From assembly GCA_963969595.1 (NCBI GenBank), contig OZ018415.1, positions 22,697,782 through 22,761,781 of the forward strand: a stretch of DNA of 64,000 bases. The letters run 5' to 3'. Below are positions 34,387-48,095 of the stretch, piece after piece. This stretch comes from Neckera pumila (taxonomy: Eukaryota; Streptophyta; Bryopsida; Hypnales; Neckeraceae). Under the pieces are notes generated by a model. That model was not told the DNA's origin. It ran no database searches and saw nothing but the letters and a program-made list of their open reading frames with translations. Position 1 is the stretch's first letter. Each line of letters opens with the position of its first letter. Position numbers and translations under genes: made by a program.

Positions 34387-34988
34387 TGGTGACCATTGCA
34401 AATTTTATGTAATGAAAGTGGACTTGAGAACAAAAAAAATCCCTCTCTCCAACATGTGTTTTTCAGTGACATTTCAATAAAAAGTAATGCAATTTTTATG
34501 AGGGAATATCAAGCTATATATTCTTCCATTTTCAATAAATGAAAATCATCAATTTGCTACATATTCTAAGGACACTAACATTATTTTTTAAGGATAAATG
34601 TACACTTTTTGGATGAATAATTTTAATTTCATCCGCATTTTGCACATTTCATCTATTATACAGACTTAAACAACTGCATCATTCCAACGTGAAAATCGCT
34701 TTTCTGCACTACCCAGAATCAGTGAAAAAAAAAAATCCCTGTTCCTCTTCCTTTGACAGAGCCAACCCAATCCGACGACCAAGCACGGATTGGCCAAACG
34801 ATCTAACGGTGTCTTTCCTCCAGGCCCCCCAAATCCAACGACCCAGATCATCTCAAACCCTCCCAAGGCTCTTCCGTATTCCCTCAGTCGCCCTCTTTCG
34901 CGTTCCTTCATCTCCAGCCCCGTCTCGCCGCTGCTGCGCTTCCGCCCCATCACGCCCACAATCACACCAAGTCTCCCTCACACTCACC

Positions 34989-36853
<1,865 letters not shown>

Positions 36854-37921
36854 GTTTGCCATTGCTGTAAGAGACTCAATTCTACTGTCATAATGGATGG
36901 TGATGTGCAGGGTTGCATCTTGGTGTCAAAGAAATTACTCTCTGCTTCAAATCTTGCTTGGTGCTCTAATTATTTTTCTCAGATGATTTGTGGTCTTCTT
37001 GTGAAGATATGCTCTTGTTAAGTACTTGTTAATTATCCTCATTTGATAATTTTGGATTATTATAAAGTTATTGACAGGCATGCGACGTCTATGCTGGAAC
37101 ATAGTTTTCTGTAGACACTGATCATTGGGATCACTCCTTGCGTAAAATCTGTGTTTACTACTCCGTAATAGTCATCAAACTGGTGCTTAAAGTTTACTCT
37201 TGAAAATTTCAATGTTTGTCCATCAGATTCTCAAATCTGGGAAGATTCTCGAGATGTTTTTATAAGTCGTAACAGTCAGGTAACTAAGTTACGAAGTCAC
37301 TGCGCACAGTTACACATATTGGATTCACAGAAATCAAGGAATGTATTTTGATAAACTTAATTCTTTAAACAATGGATACATTTTATGTGGTCAAAGTAAA
37401 ATCACATAGCATCCCCATTGGGGCCCTTGGGGACTATTCCTGTCCTTTCAGATGTTAATGTGACTCTTAATTCTCTCTACAGTTCCAAAGATTCTAACGT
37501 GTGCCTTCAGATTGTGGAATAATGTGTGAACCTTTTTTCATATTCTTAAAATGGTGGCTTTTCAACCCAATTTCCACTCTTTGTATCCCAGTTCCACACT
37601 TACTGCAGTTTTTAATACATTAGGATGCAAGAGATTGAAATTGGATTAAGACTCCACAATTTTCCTTTGTGTCGCTCAAAGGTGACAAAATGAACTTTCA
37701 GGGCTTTTAAATTTAGCGTCTAACTTTAGTGTTGTTGCTTGAATACTTGGTACCTTCTTGTAATTCTATTGTAGAGGTATGTTGAGAGTGTCCAAAAGAA
37801 TTTAGACTATTTGGACTCGCCTATCATAATACAAAAGCAATGATTTATAGAAGGTGGTCACATGATTTCAAAATTCAAAACTGATTAGGTAAGCTCATAG
37901 TTTGTTATGTAATCTCCATGT
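36854..37921. other. 3' flank of NAC alpha; no further gene
   Basis: The first few hundred bases are probably 3' UTR (TGTAAG..., AT-rich). Nothing else is supported up to the TTAA element at 37922. Confidence 0.5.
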
Positions 37922-38856
37922 TTAACCCCTTAACGTTCTATGACTATGTTTTCACCAAAAACGCTCAAAAATTGCCATTTTTAGTACAAGTATCCAATTT
38001 TTGAAAAAAAACTTTTTTTGACACATGTAGCTATAGGATCTTGTAGTATGGTGACTTGAGAACATATGTTAAAAATTTTCGGAATTTCCACCACGTGGAT
38101 TGCAAGATATAAGTATTCAAATTTATTAAAATCATTTTTTTGGCCCTGCAAAAAACAAGGTAGCAGCACTTTACAAGCTCACTTTTTGAAAAAAAAATGT
38201 TCAAAATAATGGTGCTTCTTTGGATTCTTTTTCCTAGACAAGTTGGCTACATGCTTGAAAGTTTTCACTTCATTTGGAATTGTACAACATGTAGGAAAAA
38301 AATAGTAAGTAGATAATAATAGAGAATGATTCAAAATACAAAATTGTGAAGAATTTAATTATGGAATTGATAAATGCTAATCCCAATGGTGGCAATGTTG
38401 TAATAAATAATCTACATCCTAGGATTTTATTTTTTTCAAAAATTCTGAAAATTGAGTAAGATAAAGGACTTCAAAGTTTATTTTAGAGTAGAGAATCCAG
38501 AGTTGCCCGCAAACTGAAAATCTTCATATTATTTGACTCATTGATCAAAATGGGATGATATAAAGCTTTTTTTATCTATATATAACTCTAGAAAAATAAT
38601 TTCAAATTTTTGTATTTGAAAAAAGTGATTTTTTCTGATTTGCCCGGATTGCCCAGTTACAAAAAAATAATAATATATTAGGCCATAACTTTTGACTCGT
38701 ATTTCCAAATGCCATGAAATTTGGTCCATATGAAAGATATTCCTTGCCCCACCTTCTTCTAAAATTTCAGCCAAAAATATGGAAATCTCTAGTCGTACGA
38801 ACCTGCCTAAAAATTCTATATAGCCAAAAAATGCATATTGGTCCTTTAGGGGTTAA
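37922..38856. mobile_element. TTAA-flanked element, family A copy 3 (935 bp)
   Basis: The ends are TTAA-CCCCTTAACG and CCTTTAGGGG-TTAA. It is colinear with 2093-3027: GTTTTCACCAAAAACGCTC near the start, TAGTAAGTAGATAATAATAG in the middle, CAAATGCCATGAAATTTGG and GTCGTACGAACCTGCC near the end. The same length in both copies indicates little indel change since transposition. Confidence 0.85.
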
Positions 38857-39029
38857 AGATAAAAAATTGAAAGAAAATTTATCTTCCTATATTTGGCCTT
38901 GAACTACACAACCTATGCTTTCTCAAACTAAAGCCTTGGATTGCCTTGAAATAATGGGTCTCAATTACATCCATCAAATGACCATACTACTTGCAACCCG
39001 TACAATAGCAAGTTGTTCGGGTTGTGCTT

Positions 39030-39650
39030 TTCGAATCTGCCTCCATGAATCTGCCAGGACCTTTAGTCCAATGCTATTGGCACCCAACCTCCACCAATCA
39101 TTGTTGGCAACTCCATTCATGAATTCAAACAAGGCCCTTCCTTGTGCTTTGTCATTGCCATCTCTAAAAACAGAGAACTATAGCCATTTCAGACCTGATT
39201 AATTTTGAAAATCAACTTCCATGCAAGGTTGTAATGGTAAAAAAAATGGAATTTTGGTCCTCCAATCAAGGGGGCCTTCAAGATTTAAGAAAAAGGAAAT
39301 GCTCTATAGGCTACCAAAAAAATGTTATACATGGAAAAAAAACTTTTTGAATCCGCTTCTATGTGTCTTCCTAGGACTTCCACCTCAATGCTACCAGCAC
39401 CCCACTTCCACCTAGCCTGGCATTGTGAACTCCTCTACTCATGAACTCAAACAAGCCACTCTTGTGATCTATCATTGTCATCCTCAAGAACAAAAAATTG
39501 TAGCCATTTCAGACCTAATTTTAAACATCAACTTCCAAATAAGGTTGTAATGGTCAAAAGATGGATTTTTGGTCCCCCAATCAAAGGACCCTTTAAGATT
39601 TTAAAAACAACAACTGTACTATAGGCTACCAAAAAATATTATACATAAAA
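39030..39650. repeat. Imperfect tandem duplication, period about 320 bp
   Basis: Unit 1 and unit 2 share CAATGCTA...GGCACCCAACCTCCACC / CAGCACCCCACTTCCACC, TAGCCATTTCAGACCT (39182 and 39502), AGGTTGTAATGGT and TATAGGCTACCAAAAAA in the same order. The minus strand of unit 1 has a 45-codon open stretch without recognisable domain. Confidence 0.75.
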
Positions 39651-40509
39651 AAAAACCTCTACACATATATATCCCTAAAAATTTGCAAAAGATACCACAA
39701 AATAAGGCCGATACCTTCCCTCACCGTCTTGTTTGAAAAGTGCCTCATTGAGCTTGATGTTGAATTGCAAACAAGTCATGGGCTTCATTTGAGATTGTTC
39801 TCTTTGCAAGTGTCCAAGGTAAAAAACCTACATAATCACAATGGTAGTATTGGAGAAAAAAATACCACCACTTATGCAACCGGGTTTGGCAAGAATGTGA
39901 GGCAACTCGACTATTATATCCCCCCCTTCAAATAGGTGGTGTACTCCAAGTAAATAGGTGATGTTTGAATTTGTTCCTATGAAAACCCCTTTCTTTAAGG
40001 CACAATTACTATTAGGAGGATGCAAGGTGGTTGAATTGGCTTGGCATGTATTGAGAGGACATATTTATTGCCTTTTCAGATACAACAAGGTCATTACACT
40101 AAAAAATGCCACTTGAGAAGACTTCATAGTAAAGAGATTTTGCCAAAAAAATGATTCTAAAACCATCTTTAATGTTCAGAATTGCATGCACAAAGGAGCC
40201 CTCTTTGCATAGACGTAGAGGATATAAAATAAAATATTTTTAATGCCCCTTGGTAGAAACATGAGTTCTTACTATGGGAATTGACCATAGAAATTTCAGC
40301 TCCAAATCATTAAACTTGGGGACTCCTTACATAGTAAAAATCCTAAAACTCAAAACATGACAATTTAATTTCAATGATTTTCAAATATAAAATGATTTTT
40401 GAAAATTTCCAAAAAATATGAGATATGATTAAACTCATAAGAAGACTCTCCACTAAAAGTTTCAAGTTCATATGAGTCATGCTTTTAAAGTTATTGCAAA
40501 ATGAAGCTT

Positions 40510-41340
40510 CGGCACTGCGTTTGTGACAATGTTTTAGTACGGGTTTTTCATGCAATCACCCAACAAGCCAAACTCCAACTTAAGTGCAAGCACCACTCTA
40601 AAGTCTCTTGTCGGACTTGTGTCCATCTCTTCAAATCCTTGGACTTTGACAGTAAGCCAATTTGATTAGACCACATGGTCCCTGTTGCGTAAATTTCACA
40701 AGGCACAAATTTTGTGAATAAATGCCAATACTAGAGAAGTAATTGTCCACAACAACTACATGGCCCTTCGGCTCTTCCCTTCAAGACTTAATACCATTTT
40801 CAATATTATGTAATATGTAACACTAGCCTCTCCACATTGTACTAGTTCCGGCAAATTGCCTCCAATTAGATTTTTATCACAATAAATATCAAAGTTGTAA
40901 ACATATTTGATATGGAGTCTACAAGACACCATACCTTGGCTCTCCATTTGCATGGCTTTAATTGCATGTATTGACACGTTGGATAATATGATCCATTATA
41001 GCACATCACCATTTCATTTATTGTTATAAATTGCCCAAAAATTTGCGAATGCATACCAAATGTACTATCCAAATACAAATGTACTAGTAAAAGTATTTAC
41101 TAGCCAATGAACCATCTTATCATAACCCACTTCTTCCCCATTTGTCACATAAGTTGACGGATTTGTAACATGAAGGCAAGAAGTTATGGCTTAAAAATAG
41201 TTAGGAGAAAAAAAATTGAGAAATAAAAGTACAACAAAAAGAAAAAACTTTTCTTTGCTATTATGTTCTCTCATTCGGTTGTTTCTTCAAACCAATGTAG
41301 AAGGTGATGGCAAGAAAAACCTTCAAGCTTAGAATGGTCA
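40510..41340 (-). pseudogene. Broken piggyBac-type transposase (DDE_Tnp_1_7-like)
   Basis: Read on the minus strand, fragments in three frames follow the order of the piggyBac transposase core: FYIGLKKQPNERT (about 41275-41325), ITINEMVMCYNG and KPCKWRAKVWCLVDS (40915-41027), KYVYNFDIYCDKN (40870-40905), HVVVVDNYFSSIGIY (40713-40762), then YATGTMWSNQIGLLSK (40640-40690). In the family these correspond to the 'IDEMM..FKGR', 'KP.KWG.K.W.L.DS..GYVYNF..Y', '(V/M)DNYFTS..L' and 'ATGT.R.NR' motifs. The first catalytic Asp (IDEM) reads Asn here. Several stops and at least two frameshifts break it, so it cannot encode an enzyme. Its termini are not certain; a terminus-like CATTTAAGAATTAA lies at 42241-42254. 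Confidence 0.75.
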
Positions 41341-41344
41341 AATT

Positions 41345-43190
41345 CTTCCATGCCACCCAACCTCAAAGTCTTCCATTGGCATATGATGTTATAGTGTACA
41401 TATTAGTTTCTACCATAAATTTCTATAATCTTTGGTAAAACCAAAATAAACAAAATATACTCAAAATGATAGGCATTTTCATTTCTAAATTTATAGAATC
41501 CAAGGCTCCTATAAATTCTTTTGAAAGAAGAAAAATGGTGAAACTCTCATGAAACTAAGTGGCACCCCGGTACATATACCTTAGATTGTTTGGGTCCAAA
41601 TTGATCTCATCATTAATGTCAAGATATCCCTTTAAGAACCGTGGTTGATTTTGGGGATGTGCAATGCATTTTGTAGTTGAAGCAAAACAATGCTTGTCAA
41701 AGATCCGACCATACCAATGGATGCATGATGAATAGTTTACTATGTGGCGGTGAATTTTGTGGCAAACTACTGCGCAATCCAGTTTATTATGATGTATCTC
41801 TATTTTCAAATGTTGTATTTCCAGCTAAATAACCGACACTAATTTGAACCCTAAGCCCACATGGAGGCTCACATTGGTCCGATTTTTGTTCCTATGGGTG
41901 GAGTTGGGAATTCTCCACATCCCTTTCCTTTGGCTTGTCTCCCAATTCACAACTAATTTGGCCTTACAAATGTAAATGTGGCAATTTTGACCCAAAACTA
42001 GTCGACCAGTTCTTAAAGGGGTATACATTTTCACTCTCTTTTTTACTACTGCAAAACCCTTTTTTATCTATTACTTACTAGAAGACTTGTGTTTTTGGTG
42101 ATGCATTTTAGGTGACACTTTAAATCCAGTTGGTTTTATAATAACAATGACATCAAACATAACATCAAACCATTTGATTTTAGCCCTGCTTTGGATTTAA
42201 ATACTTTGAAGCAGTTATGGGCCTAAAGACATCAAATGCATTTAAGAATTAAAGGACATTTCATATCTAGAATTGGTCAAACTTCTCTACTTTTCTATTT
42301 TAAAGCACAAATTTCAAAAAATTAGTAGTTTTTTTCATGAAGCACTACATATTTAAAATTTATACTCATTTAAAAATAAATAAAAAACATTGAAATGAAT
42401 TTTACATGATTTTTTAAAATAATTAATTTGTAAAAAATATAATATCTACAAAAATGCTTGAAAAATTATGAAGTTTTGAGCAAAAATGGAGATCCTAGTA
42501 ACAAACATCATGGTGTTGGTGTACTCTTTGAGCTCATACCAAGAAGAATTTGATAGGAAAAGTTCAAAAGTAATGTATTTTAAACTTTCTAGATGCTACC
42601 TTCAAAGTGTCTTAAAATCTACAATTTTTAAGAATCTACAAAAAAATTAAAATGAAATAAAAAGTAGTTTATTGAAACTGTGTGAAAGTTGAGATTTGAC
42701 TTTCAAAATGCCCCTTGGGCCATTAGAAAAAATTCCAAGTCTCTGGAGGGCCGCTCCAAAGTGACCCAACCAATCTATTACTTGAAAGTAGGCATGTAGC
42801 CACAGTGAATAGTCAGACTGATTAATAGGGTAATTAATCAAATTCAATCAAATTAACCAAAATGAAGTGGATTTTGATGCAAATTGTCAAATATTAGTGA
42901 TTTCAAACTAGCTTTGTAAGCCAAATAAATTAGTGAAGTTGAAGTTGAGAAGGGAAGATATTTATACAAGTAAAATAGTAGTAGATACAACAATCCATGT
43001 GGGATATGTAAATTAGAACCAATAAGAGCACATCCACTCATAGTTAAGTTAAAAGCAATAATTCTGTTAAAAGTCGAATTTCAAACCTCATTTAGGCATA
43101 GTAGAATACTTTTTTTCAAAAATCTTTGAGCTAAAAAAATGTGTAGAATCAATGTAGTTTTCATCTCCAAAAACCCTTCTGAGGTTTAGA
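41345..43190. other. Stretch without a supported gene
   Basis: AT-rich. Minus-strand frames at 41555-41809 and 41825-42034 could be further decayed parts of the transposase element but show no motif I can name. CATTTAAGAATTAA at 42241 resembles the right end of family B elements (14000-14013). Confidence 0.4.
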
Positions 43191-43196
43191 GCCTCC

Positions 43197-43294
43197 AATA
43201 AAAAGTTATGGACAAAATTCTAAAAGGGTTTGGAATTGAAGTTTTCTTTGACATTTAAACACCCTTTTAGAATTTTGTCCATAATTTTTTGAGT
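43197..43294. repeat. Foldback: perfect 24-bp arms around a 31-bp loop
   Basis: TTATGGACAAAATTCTAAAA then GGGT at 43206-43229 is the exact reverse complement of 43261-43284, with partial pairing extending a few bases on both sides. A transcript would form a stable hairpin. Confidence 0.9.
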
Positions 43295-43484
43295 GAAGAT
43301 TTATTTTTTCCATACAATTTTTATTTAAAAAATGTTTTTCCTAAAGTTTTGGCATTTACTTCATTCCAAATATGAATTTCAAAGAAATTCAATTTTTAAT
43401 ATGCGTGGTAATTCAATTATTTATGTGCTATCTCCAAGATAAAATTTGAAGTGAAATTTTAATAATTTGCCCTCCCAAAGAAGG

Positions 43485-43870
43485 CTTGTAGCACTACAAT
43501 AAGGAATAGAAGCACCAAGTTGCAACACATTCTATTTCCTAACATCTAAAAATGGCCTTAAATAAACAGTTCCATAACTCAAAATTAACGCAATTTTATG
43601 AAATAACCAATGAGAGGTGATGAGTTTTTAAATAACCAATGAAATTGAGACATTTTGTGCTTCAAGGGTGTCCATTCAAAGCAAGCCTATTCATAATTAT
43701 ATGCTATCCTATATTTTCAACTTTGAAAATTTGTAAAATATTTCTAGAGACTCGTAAAATTACAAATCTATATTATATTCTTTTTGAGTTTACTAATAAT
43801 CTCATCAATTGGAGGTGGGGCAATTTGATCTTTGAGGTAGTGGGACTAGAAAAAGTTTCACTTTTTGGTG
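43485..43870. repeat. Dispersed repeat, copy 1 (second copy 49020-49550)
   Basis: Shared blocks with the second copy: ACCAATGAGAGGTGA, CATTTTG(T/A)GCTTCAAG, TTTTCAACTTTGAAAATTTG and GCTAATAA / ACTAATAATCTCATCAA. Copy 2 carries an extra foldback segment absent here. Confidence 0.8.
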
Positions 43871-44599
43871 TTGTTACCTTTAATTAGCAGAGTCTCTCGT
43901 GAAGGAACAAAGAGAATTGAGTTTTCCACTTAACCCTAGGACAAATCCATGACCATTGATTTCAAGCCTCCTTGCCCATTACTCTGTTTGTTTCCATTTT
44001 GCAACTACATAGGAATGAAAAATTTATATTTACATTTCAAAGGAGGAAATCACTTGTCTACTATAAGTCATAATTTTTTTGAATTTTTCAAGAAAAATTT
44101 GAAGTTACTATGAATTTTTTACAAAAAAAAATGAACAAAACTTATATCAAATACTCCGGAGTACAAAACATACTCAAAATACCTAAAATTTTCATCATAG
44201 ATGAATATTATTATAGTGTATAAAATCATAGTATATGTTAAAGTTACCCTGTCATTCTAAAATTAGAAAACCAACTTGAAAACTATAATTATAGGCCTAG
44301 AGTTCATAGTGCTATAAAATATTGAAATTTTATATTTTTTTCAAGTTTTCCAATTGGAGTAGAAACTACATTTGATAAGCTTCATTTCACTAGTTGGACT
44401 CAAATTCAAAAATATCATTTTTATGGCTAAAACTCACATCAAAAATAAATAGTAGGAAATGGTCAAAATACACTACAAGCGGATGATCCTTGAAATAAGC
44501 ATGCTTTTCTTTAGAAAAGTCAAAAATTATATGGAAGGACAATAAACTTGTCCCACAAAGTAGGCCTTACAGGGTGAATTCATCCTTTAAAAAAAATAT

Positions 44600-45059
44600 A
44601 GGGAGTTTTTATTTGCCATACATGATAAAAGTTGCAAATTTTGAATTCATATTTGCAATCAGAGGCCCTAAATTATCTAGGAGAGGTGAAGAACATAGAA
44701 TTAATACGGCACAAAATAGGTGGCTTTTCTTTTACAATTACCATGCAGAATACAAAATTCACTTTGCATGGCCTACTACATGGAACAAATTTAGCATTGA
44801 CAAGGGAGAATTGGTCCCCTTATTGCCTTGTGTTTTATTCTTGCAGAAACACTAGAATTTTTTTATTTGCCACCTAAGATAAATTTGCAAATTCTAAATT
44901 CATATTTTCAATTTGAGGCCCTCAACTATGTATGCAAAATAGTGGAATTAGATTGTCTTGTACTAATTTTTTGACATTTGATATTATATAAAGATTTCTT
45001 GTTACTATACAAGAATGCACTCCTTTTGAATTAAGTATTGTTTCTGCAAGAATAAAACA
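44600..45059. repeat. Direct repeat pair and a perfect 20-bp inverted repeat
   Basis: TTTTATTTGCCA...GCAAATT...TTCATATTT...GAGGCCCT occurs at about 44607-44680 and 44857-44930. TGTTTTATTCTTGCAGAAAC at 44831-44850 is exactly reverse-complemented at 45040-45059. The second arm lies just before the GC-richer region at 45.07 kb. Confidence 0.7.
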
Positions 45060-45067
45060 TATTTCTA

Positions 45068-45549
45068 CTATAATGAGGGAATTTGAAATACTGCCGTGTT
45101 CACTGAAAGGAATCCTGCATCGGAAAGCAGAAAGCTCAAAAGCTCGTCGCCATCGCCAGCATCTCCAACCCGGATATACTCGATCCGCCCTCCACGCACA
45201 ATCATCCAGCCACCGAATTCCACTGAACTTCCAGCTTCCAGATCACCGCATTCCTCATTGCTTGGATACTGCTGCTGAATCCAAGGATATTCCTCACTGG
45301 ATTCCACGCCTATTATTACCCACACTCTCGCTTGGATCGATTTCATGTCCACCATCGTCGACCAAATCGGCTGAGAGTTTCTTCCCAAGTGGTGCTCCGA
45401 TCCTTTGGAGTTGACATATGTGAAGCCCACTTGCAAGTGATGATGAATGTCAACGATTTGCTCTTCCGGTGAATCTCATGTTCAAGAGGAAGCTTTGCTG
45501 GTTTTGCGTTAAGTAGCCCTTGTGTTGGTGGCACTTGTGTGAGTTGCAT
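45068..45549 (-). pseudogene. Possible minus-strand coding remnant, frame-broken
   Basis: GC-rich, codon-like sequence. An ATG at 45549 opens MQLTQVPPTQGLLNAKPAK and runs to 45343. A second frame, open over 45068-45436, contains MVDMKSIQARVWVIIGVES and GGWMIVRGGRIEYIRVGDAG and ends at TAG. One indel would join them. No family is recognised. It may be a small divergent gene sharing a promoter with the gene at 46093, or chance. Confidence 0.3.
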
Positions 45550-46092
45550 TCGTGGGGTGAGAAGGTGATCGAGGAGATCGTGGTATTTTGGCGATGGTTT
45601 GGGTGGGGAGGATCAGCAAGTTAGACGACTTGGGTGGTCGTTGAATTCCGAGGTGGGACGTGGTGGAGGGTGTTTCTGGTGGAGTTTGTTCGAAGGCGGC
45701 GTTTTGGTGGACGTGGAGATAGAAGAGCGCTGATTGGGGGAGGGTGCTTGGTCATTAATTACAGTCCCTCTGATTCACACAGAGTGCCGGATCGTTTTGA
45801 TTGTACAACTGCAGATGAAGTCAGGAGTCTCAGGCAGGTTGTAGCTGGTGTGGTCAGATTGTGTGGGATTCGCCTTTGGTGCAGGTCGGTGGTGATTCTG
45901 GGTGTAGTTTCATTCCTTTTGTGTCGTGACGGTAGTTTTGTCACCAGCGACGTCGTCTTTGTGGGTTTCAATGCAAGTGGAGCCATTGGGTCCTCGTGAC
46001 GATGAATCTGTTCAAGAGGAAAGGTTAAGCGGGGAGTCTTCAGAAACTCTGCAGTCGCTCTGCTGCAGCGATTTTCGTGTTAATTAGCGAGG
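45550..46092. promoter_or_regulatory. GC-rich region upstream of the gene at 46093
   Basis: A sharp rise in GC against the neighbouring AT-rich DNA, open frames on both strands without recognisable domains, and position just before a start codon suggest promoter and 5' leader. No defined motif is claimed. Confidence 0.4.
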
Positions 46093-47700
46093 ATGTTTCG
46101 AATGGAGTTTCAATCGCACGTCACGGAGGAGGAGGACGACAACAACAACAGCGACTCCATTACCGAAAGTGTGTACCACGCTGCAATTTTCGAAGGCCGA
46201 GTAGGTCACTTCGGCAAGGTGCATCGCGTTTCGCAGTCAAACCCCAATGGGAACTTCCGAGAGGCAGAGCTCATGGACTCGGGCTACTCGCCTGTTTGCA
46301 AGGGCGTGACACAAGACGAGACTTCCCAGCAGGCCATTTTTCTCGACGCGCAGGTGCTGCGGGAGCTTCAACGTGGAAGCGTTATCAATGTGAGTGGGGA
46401 GGACGAGTCGTCGTCATCTCCGATTTCGAGTGGATCCTCCATGCGAAGTGATAGCAGCAGCTTTCGGAGTGATTTGTCCTCGCCGTCGGAGGGGAGTGTG
46501 GCAGATCTGAAGGCGCTGCAGAAGGAGGGAAAGCCTTGGGAGGAGCCATTGCTGGCGCTGCAGCAGCAAAACGAAGTAACCGCGGCGGAAAGACGGCGGC
46601 GAGACGAAGAACGGAGACTTGAAGCTATTACAACGCAACGAGAGGTACATTTTGTTCGCCAGAGCGGATTCTTGCTCTGTTTGGGATGAAAGCTACAAAA
46701 TGTATCATTCAAACTATCTTTCAATGAAAAGATGGTGATGGAAAGCATTATTCCTTGAAGCTTCCTAGGAGCTCTGCTATTGGCACCATTTTCTGAAGGA
46801 ATCAACGGTTTGAATCGCACTATTTCTTGTTGCTTCTGCTTTTCTCAAGTAGTTCATGATCATATTTGTAGTAGAATTGCAGCACGGAACATTGCTTCTG
46901 CGAATAGGTTTGGGTACGTTATCTTTTGGGGTCTTTCGATCATGAATTTGAAGTAGAATTAAGGATTTCACTCTTGTTTGGATTGGGATTCTTACTGTTT
47001 TCGTTTGAGTACTGCAGCTCCGGGACCTAGCAAACTGCGTGGAGTTTTCTCCAAGACACGGATCCTTCAAGAAGAACAAACTGCAGAAGGTTTTGCAAAA
47101 GACCGGCGTCGCTGCCGTCTATCGCTTCCTCAAAAACCCATTCGGTCTCTTCAAGGTGAGCCTCGATCAATCTCTTGCCCTTATCATCGACGTCTTCGGC
47201 CTGAACCCAAACCAACATGAACCAACCATGAACCAAACATCACATCAGCACGAACGCGGTCTTGAATTAGGTCAATGTTACCCTTTTTTTCCAATTCTAT
47301 GCATGATCTAATTTCGTTACCTTACATGCTATTCTGTTGTCAATTTCAGTTTCCCAGGGTTCACAATGGATACGCAGCACAAGAAGGTGTGCACTCTGTG
47401 GTGATGCCAAGGAGAGTCGTCAGCGAATACTACTCTTCCAGTTCCAATGCTGCCGTTCTCCAGATTCGAACAGCTTCCCGTCGTCCAGCACGATCAGCGA
47501 TAGAATTCGCAACGGTGAAGTCGACGCAACGAGACGTCCCATCGTGGACAATGGAAGAGTACATGAGGAAGAATGGGAAGGTGCACCAGTGGAAGCGCAG
47601 GAAGGATGACGAGGAGTTTGGTGGCATTGAGGGGAACAATCTGATGAACCAGAACTTCGACGATGGGAGGCACGCCACTTACGACTCAGACAGTGACTGA
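46093..47700 (+). CDS. Unrecognised plant protein, three exons
   Basis: Exons 46093-46644, 47018-47155 and 47350-47700 are all in phase 0 (GAGAG|GTACAT, CTTCAAG|GTGAGC donors); 346 aa. Start MFRMEFQSHV; a second ATG three codons on is possible. The sequence shows an acidic N terminus (TEEEDDNNN), FLDAQVLRELQRGSVI, a Ser-rich stretch (about 115-145), a charged helix AAERRRRDEERRLEAIT, a conserved-looking patch across exons 2-3 (KVLQKTGVAAVYRFLKNPFG then LFKFPRVHNG), a WTMEEYMRKNGKVHQWKRRK segment and an acidic end (YDSDSD). No signal peptide or membrane segment. I cannot name the family. Clean phase-0 splicing and good codon use support a real gene. Tandem repeats follow in its 3' flank. Confidence 0.8.
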
Positions 47701-47888
47701 GCTTCTGGAGCTGGCAATGAAAATGTGCTTGCCATGAAGTGAAGACGACTTGTTTTTGGAAAATCAAGACAATGGAGTATTACTGACCTTCATGATGAAC
47801 CACTCAGTTTCCTCATTCCAACCAGTATTGTTGGAGTTATGGCGTTTATGGGACTATGGGTACCAAAAAATTCTTCCTACAACATGCA

Positions 47889-48095
47889 ACATTTGTCCCC
47901 TGTTTCAAGAAAGTAAGACGGAAAAATTCTTCTAACAAATGTCCCCAGTTTTCTGGAAACTGTGGAGGTGAAACTCTTCGGAACGATAGTCCTATTTTCC
48001 AGCAAATGTCCCCAGTTTCCGGAAACTGTGGAGGTGAAACTCTTGCAGCAATTGTCCTGTTTTCAGCCCACTGTGAAGGTGGAGTTCTTCATCAA
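47889..48095. repeat. Tandem repeats (about 67-bp period) 3' of the gene at 46093
   Basis: AAATGTCCCCAGTTTTCTGG and AAATGTCCCCAGTTTCCGG begin two close copies at about 47937 and 48004, both with AAACTGTGGAGGTGAAACTC. Partial copies precede (47889) and follow (48052). Confidence 0.8.

Noticed and set aside
44150..44170. Palindrome ATACTCCGGAGTAC
   Set aside because: Only 12-14 bp with no partner or copies noticed; chance is adequate.
45634..45999. 121-codon plus-strand frame rich in Arg, Val and Gly
   Set aside because: No domain, no splice partner and position directly upstream of a start codon; more likely promoter or leader.
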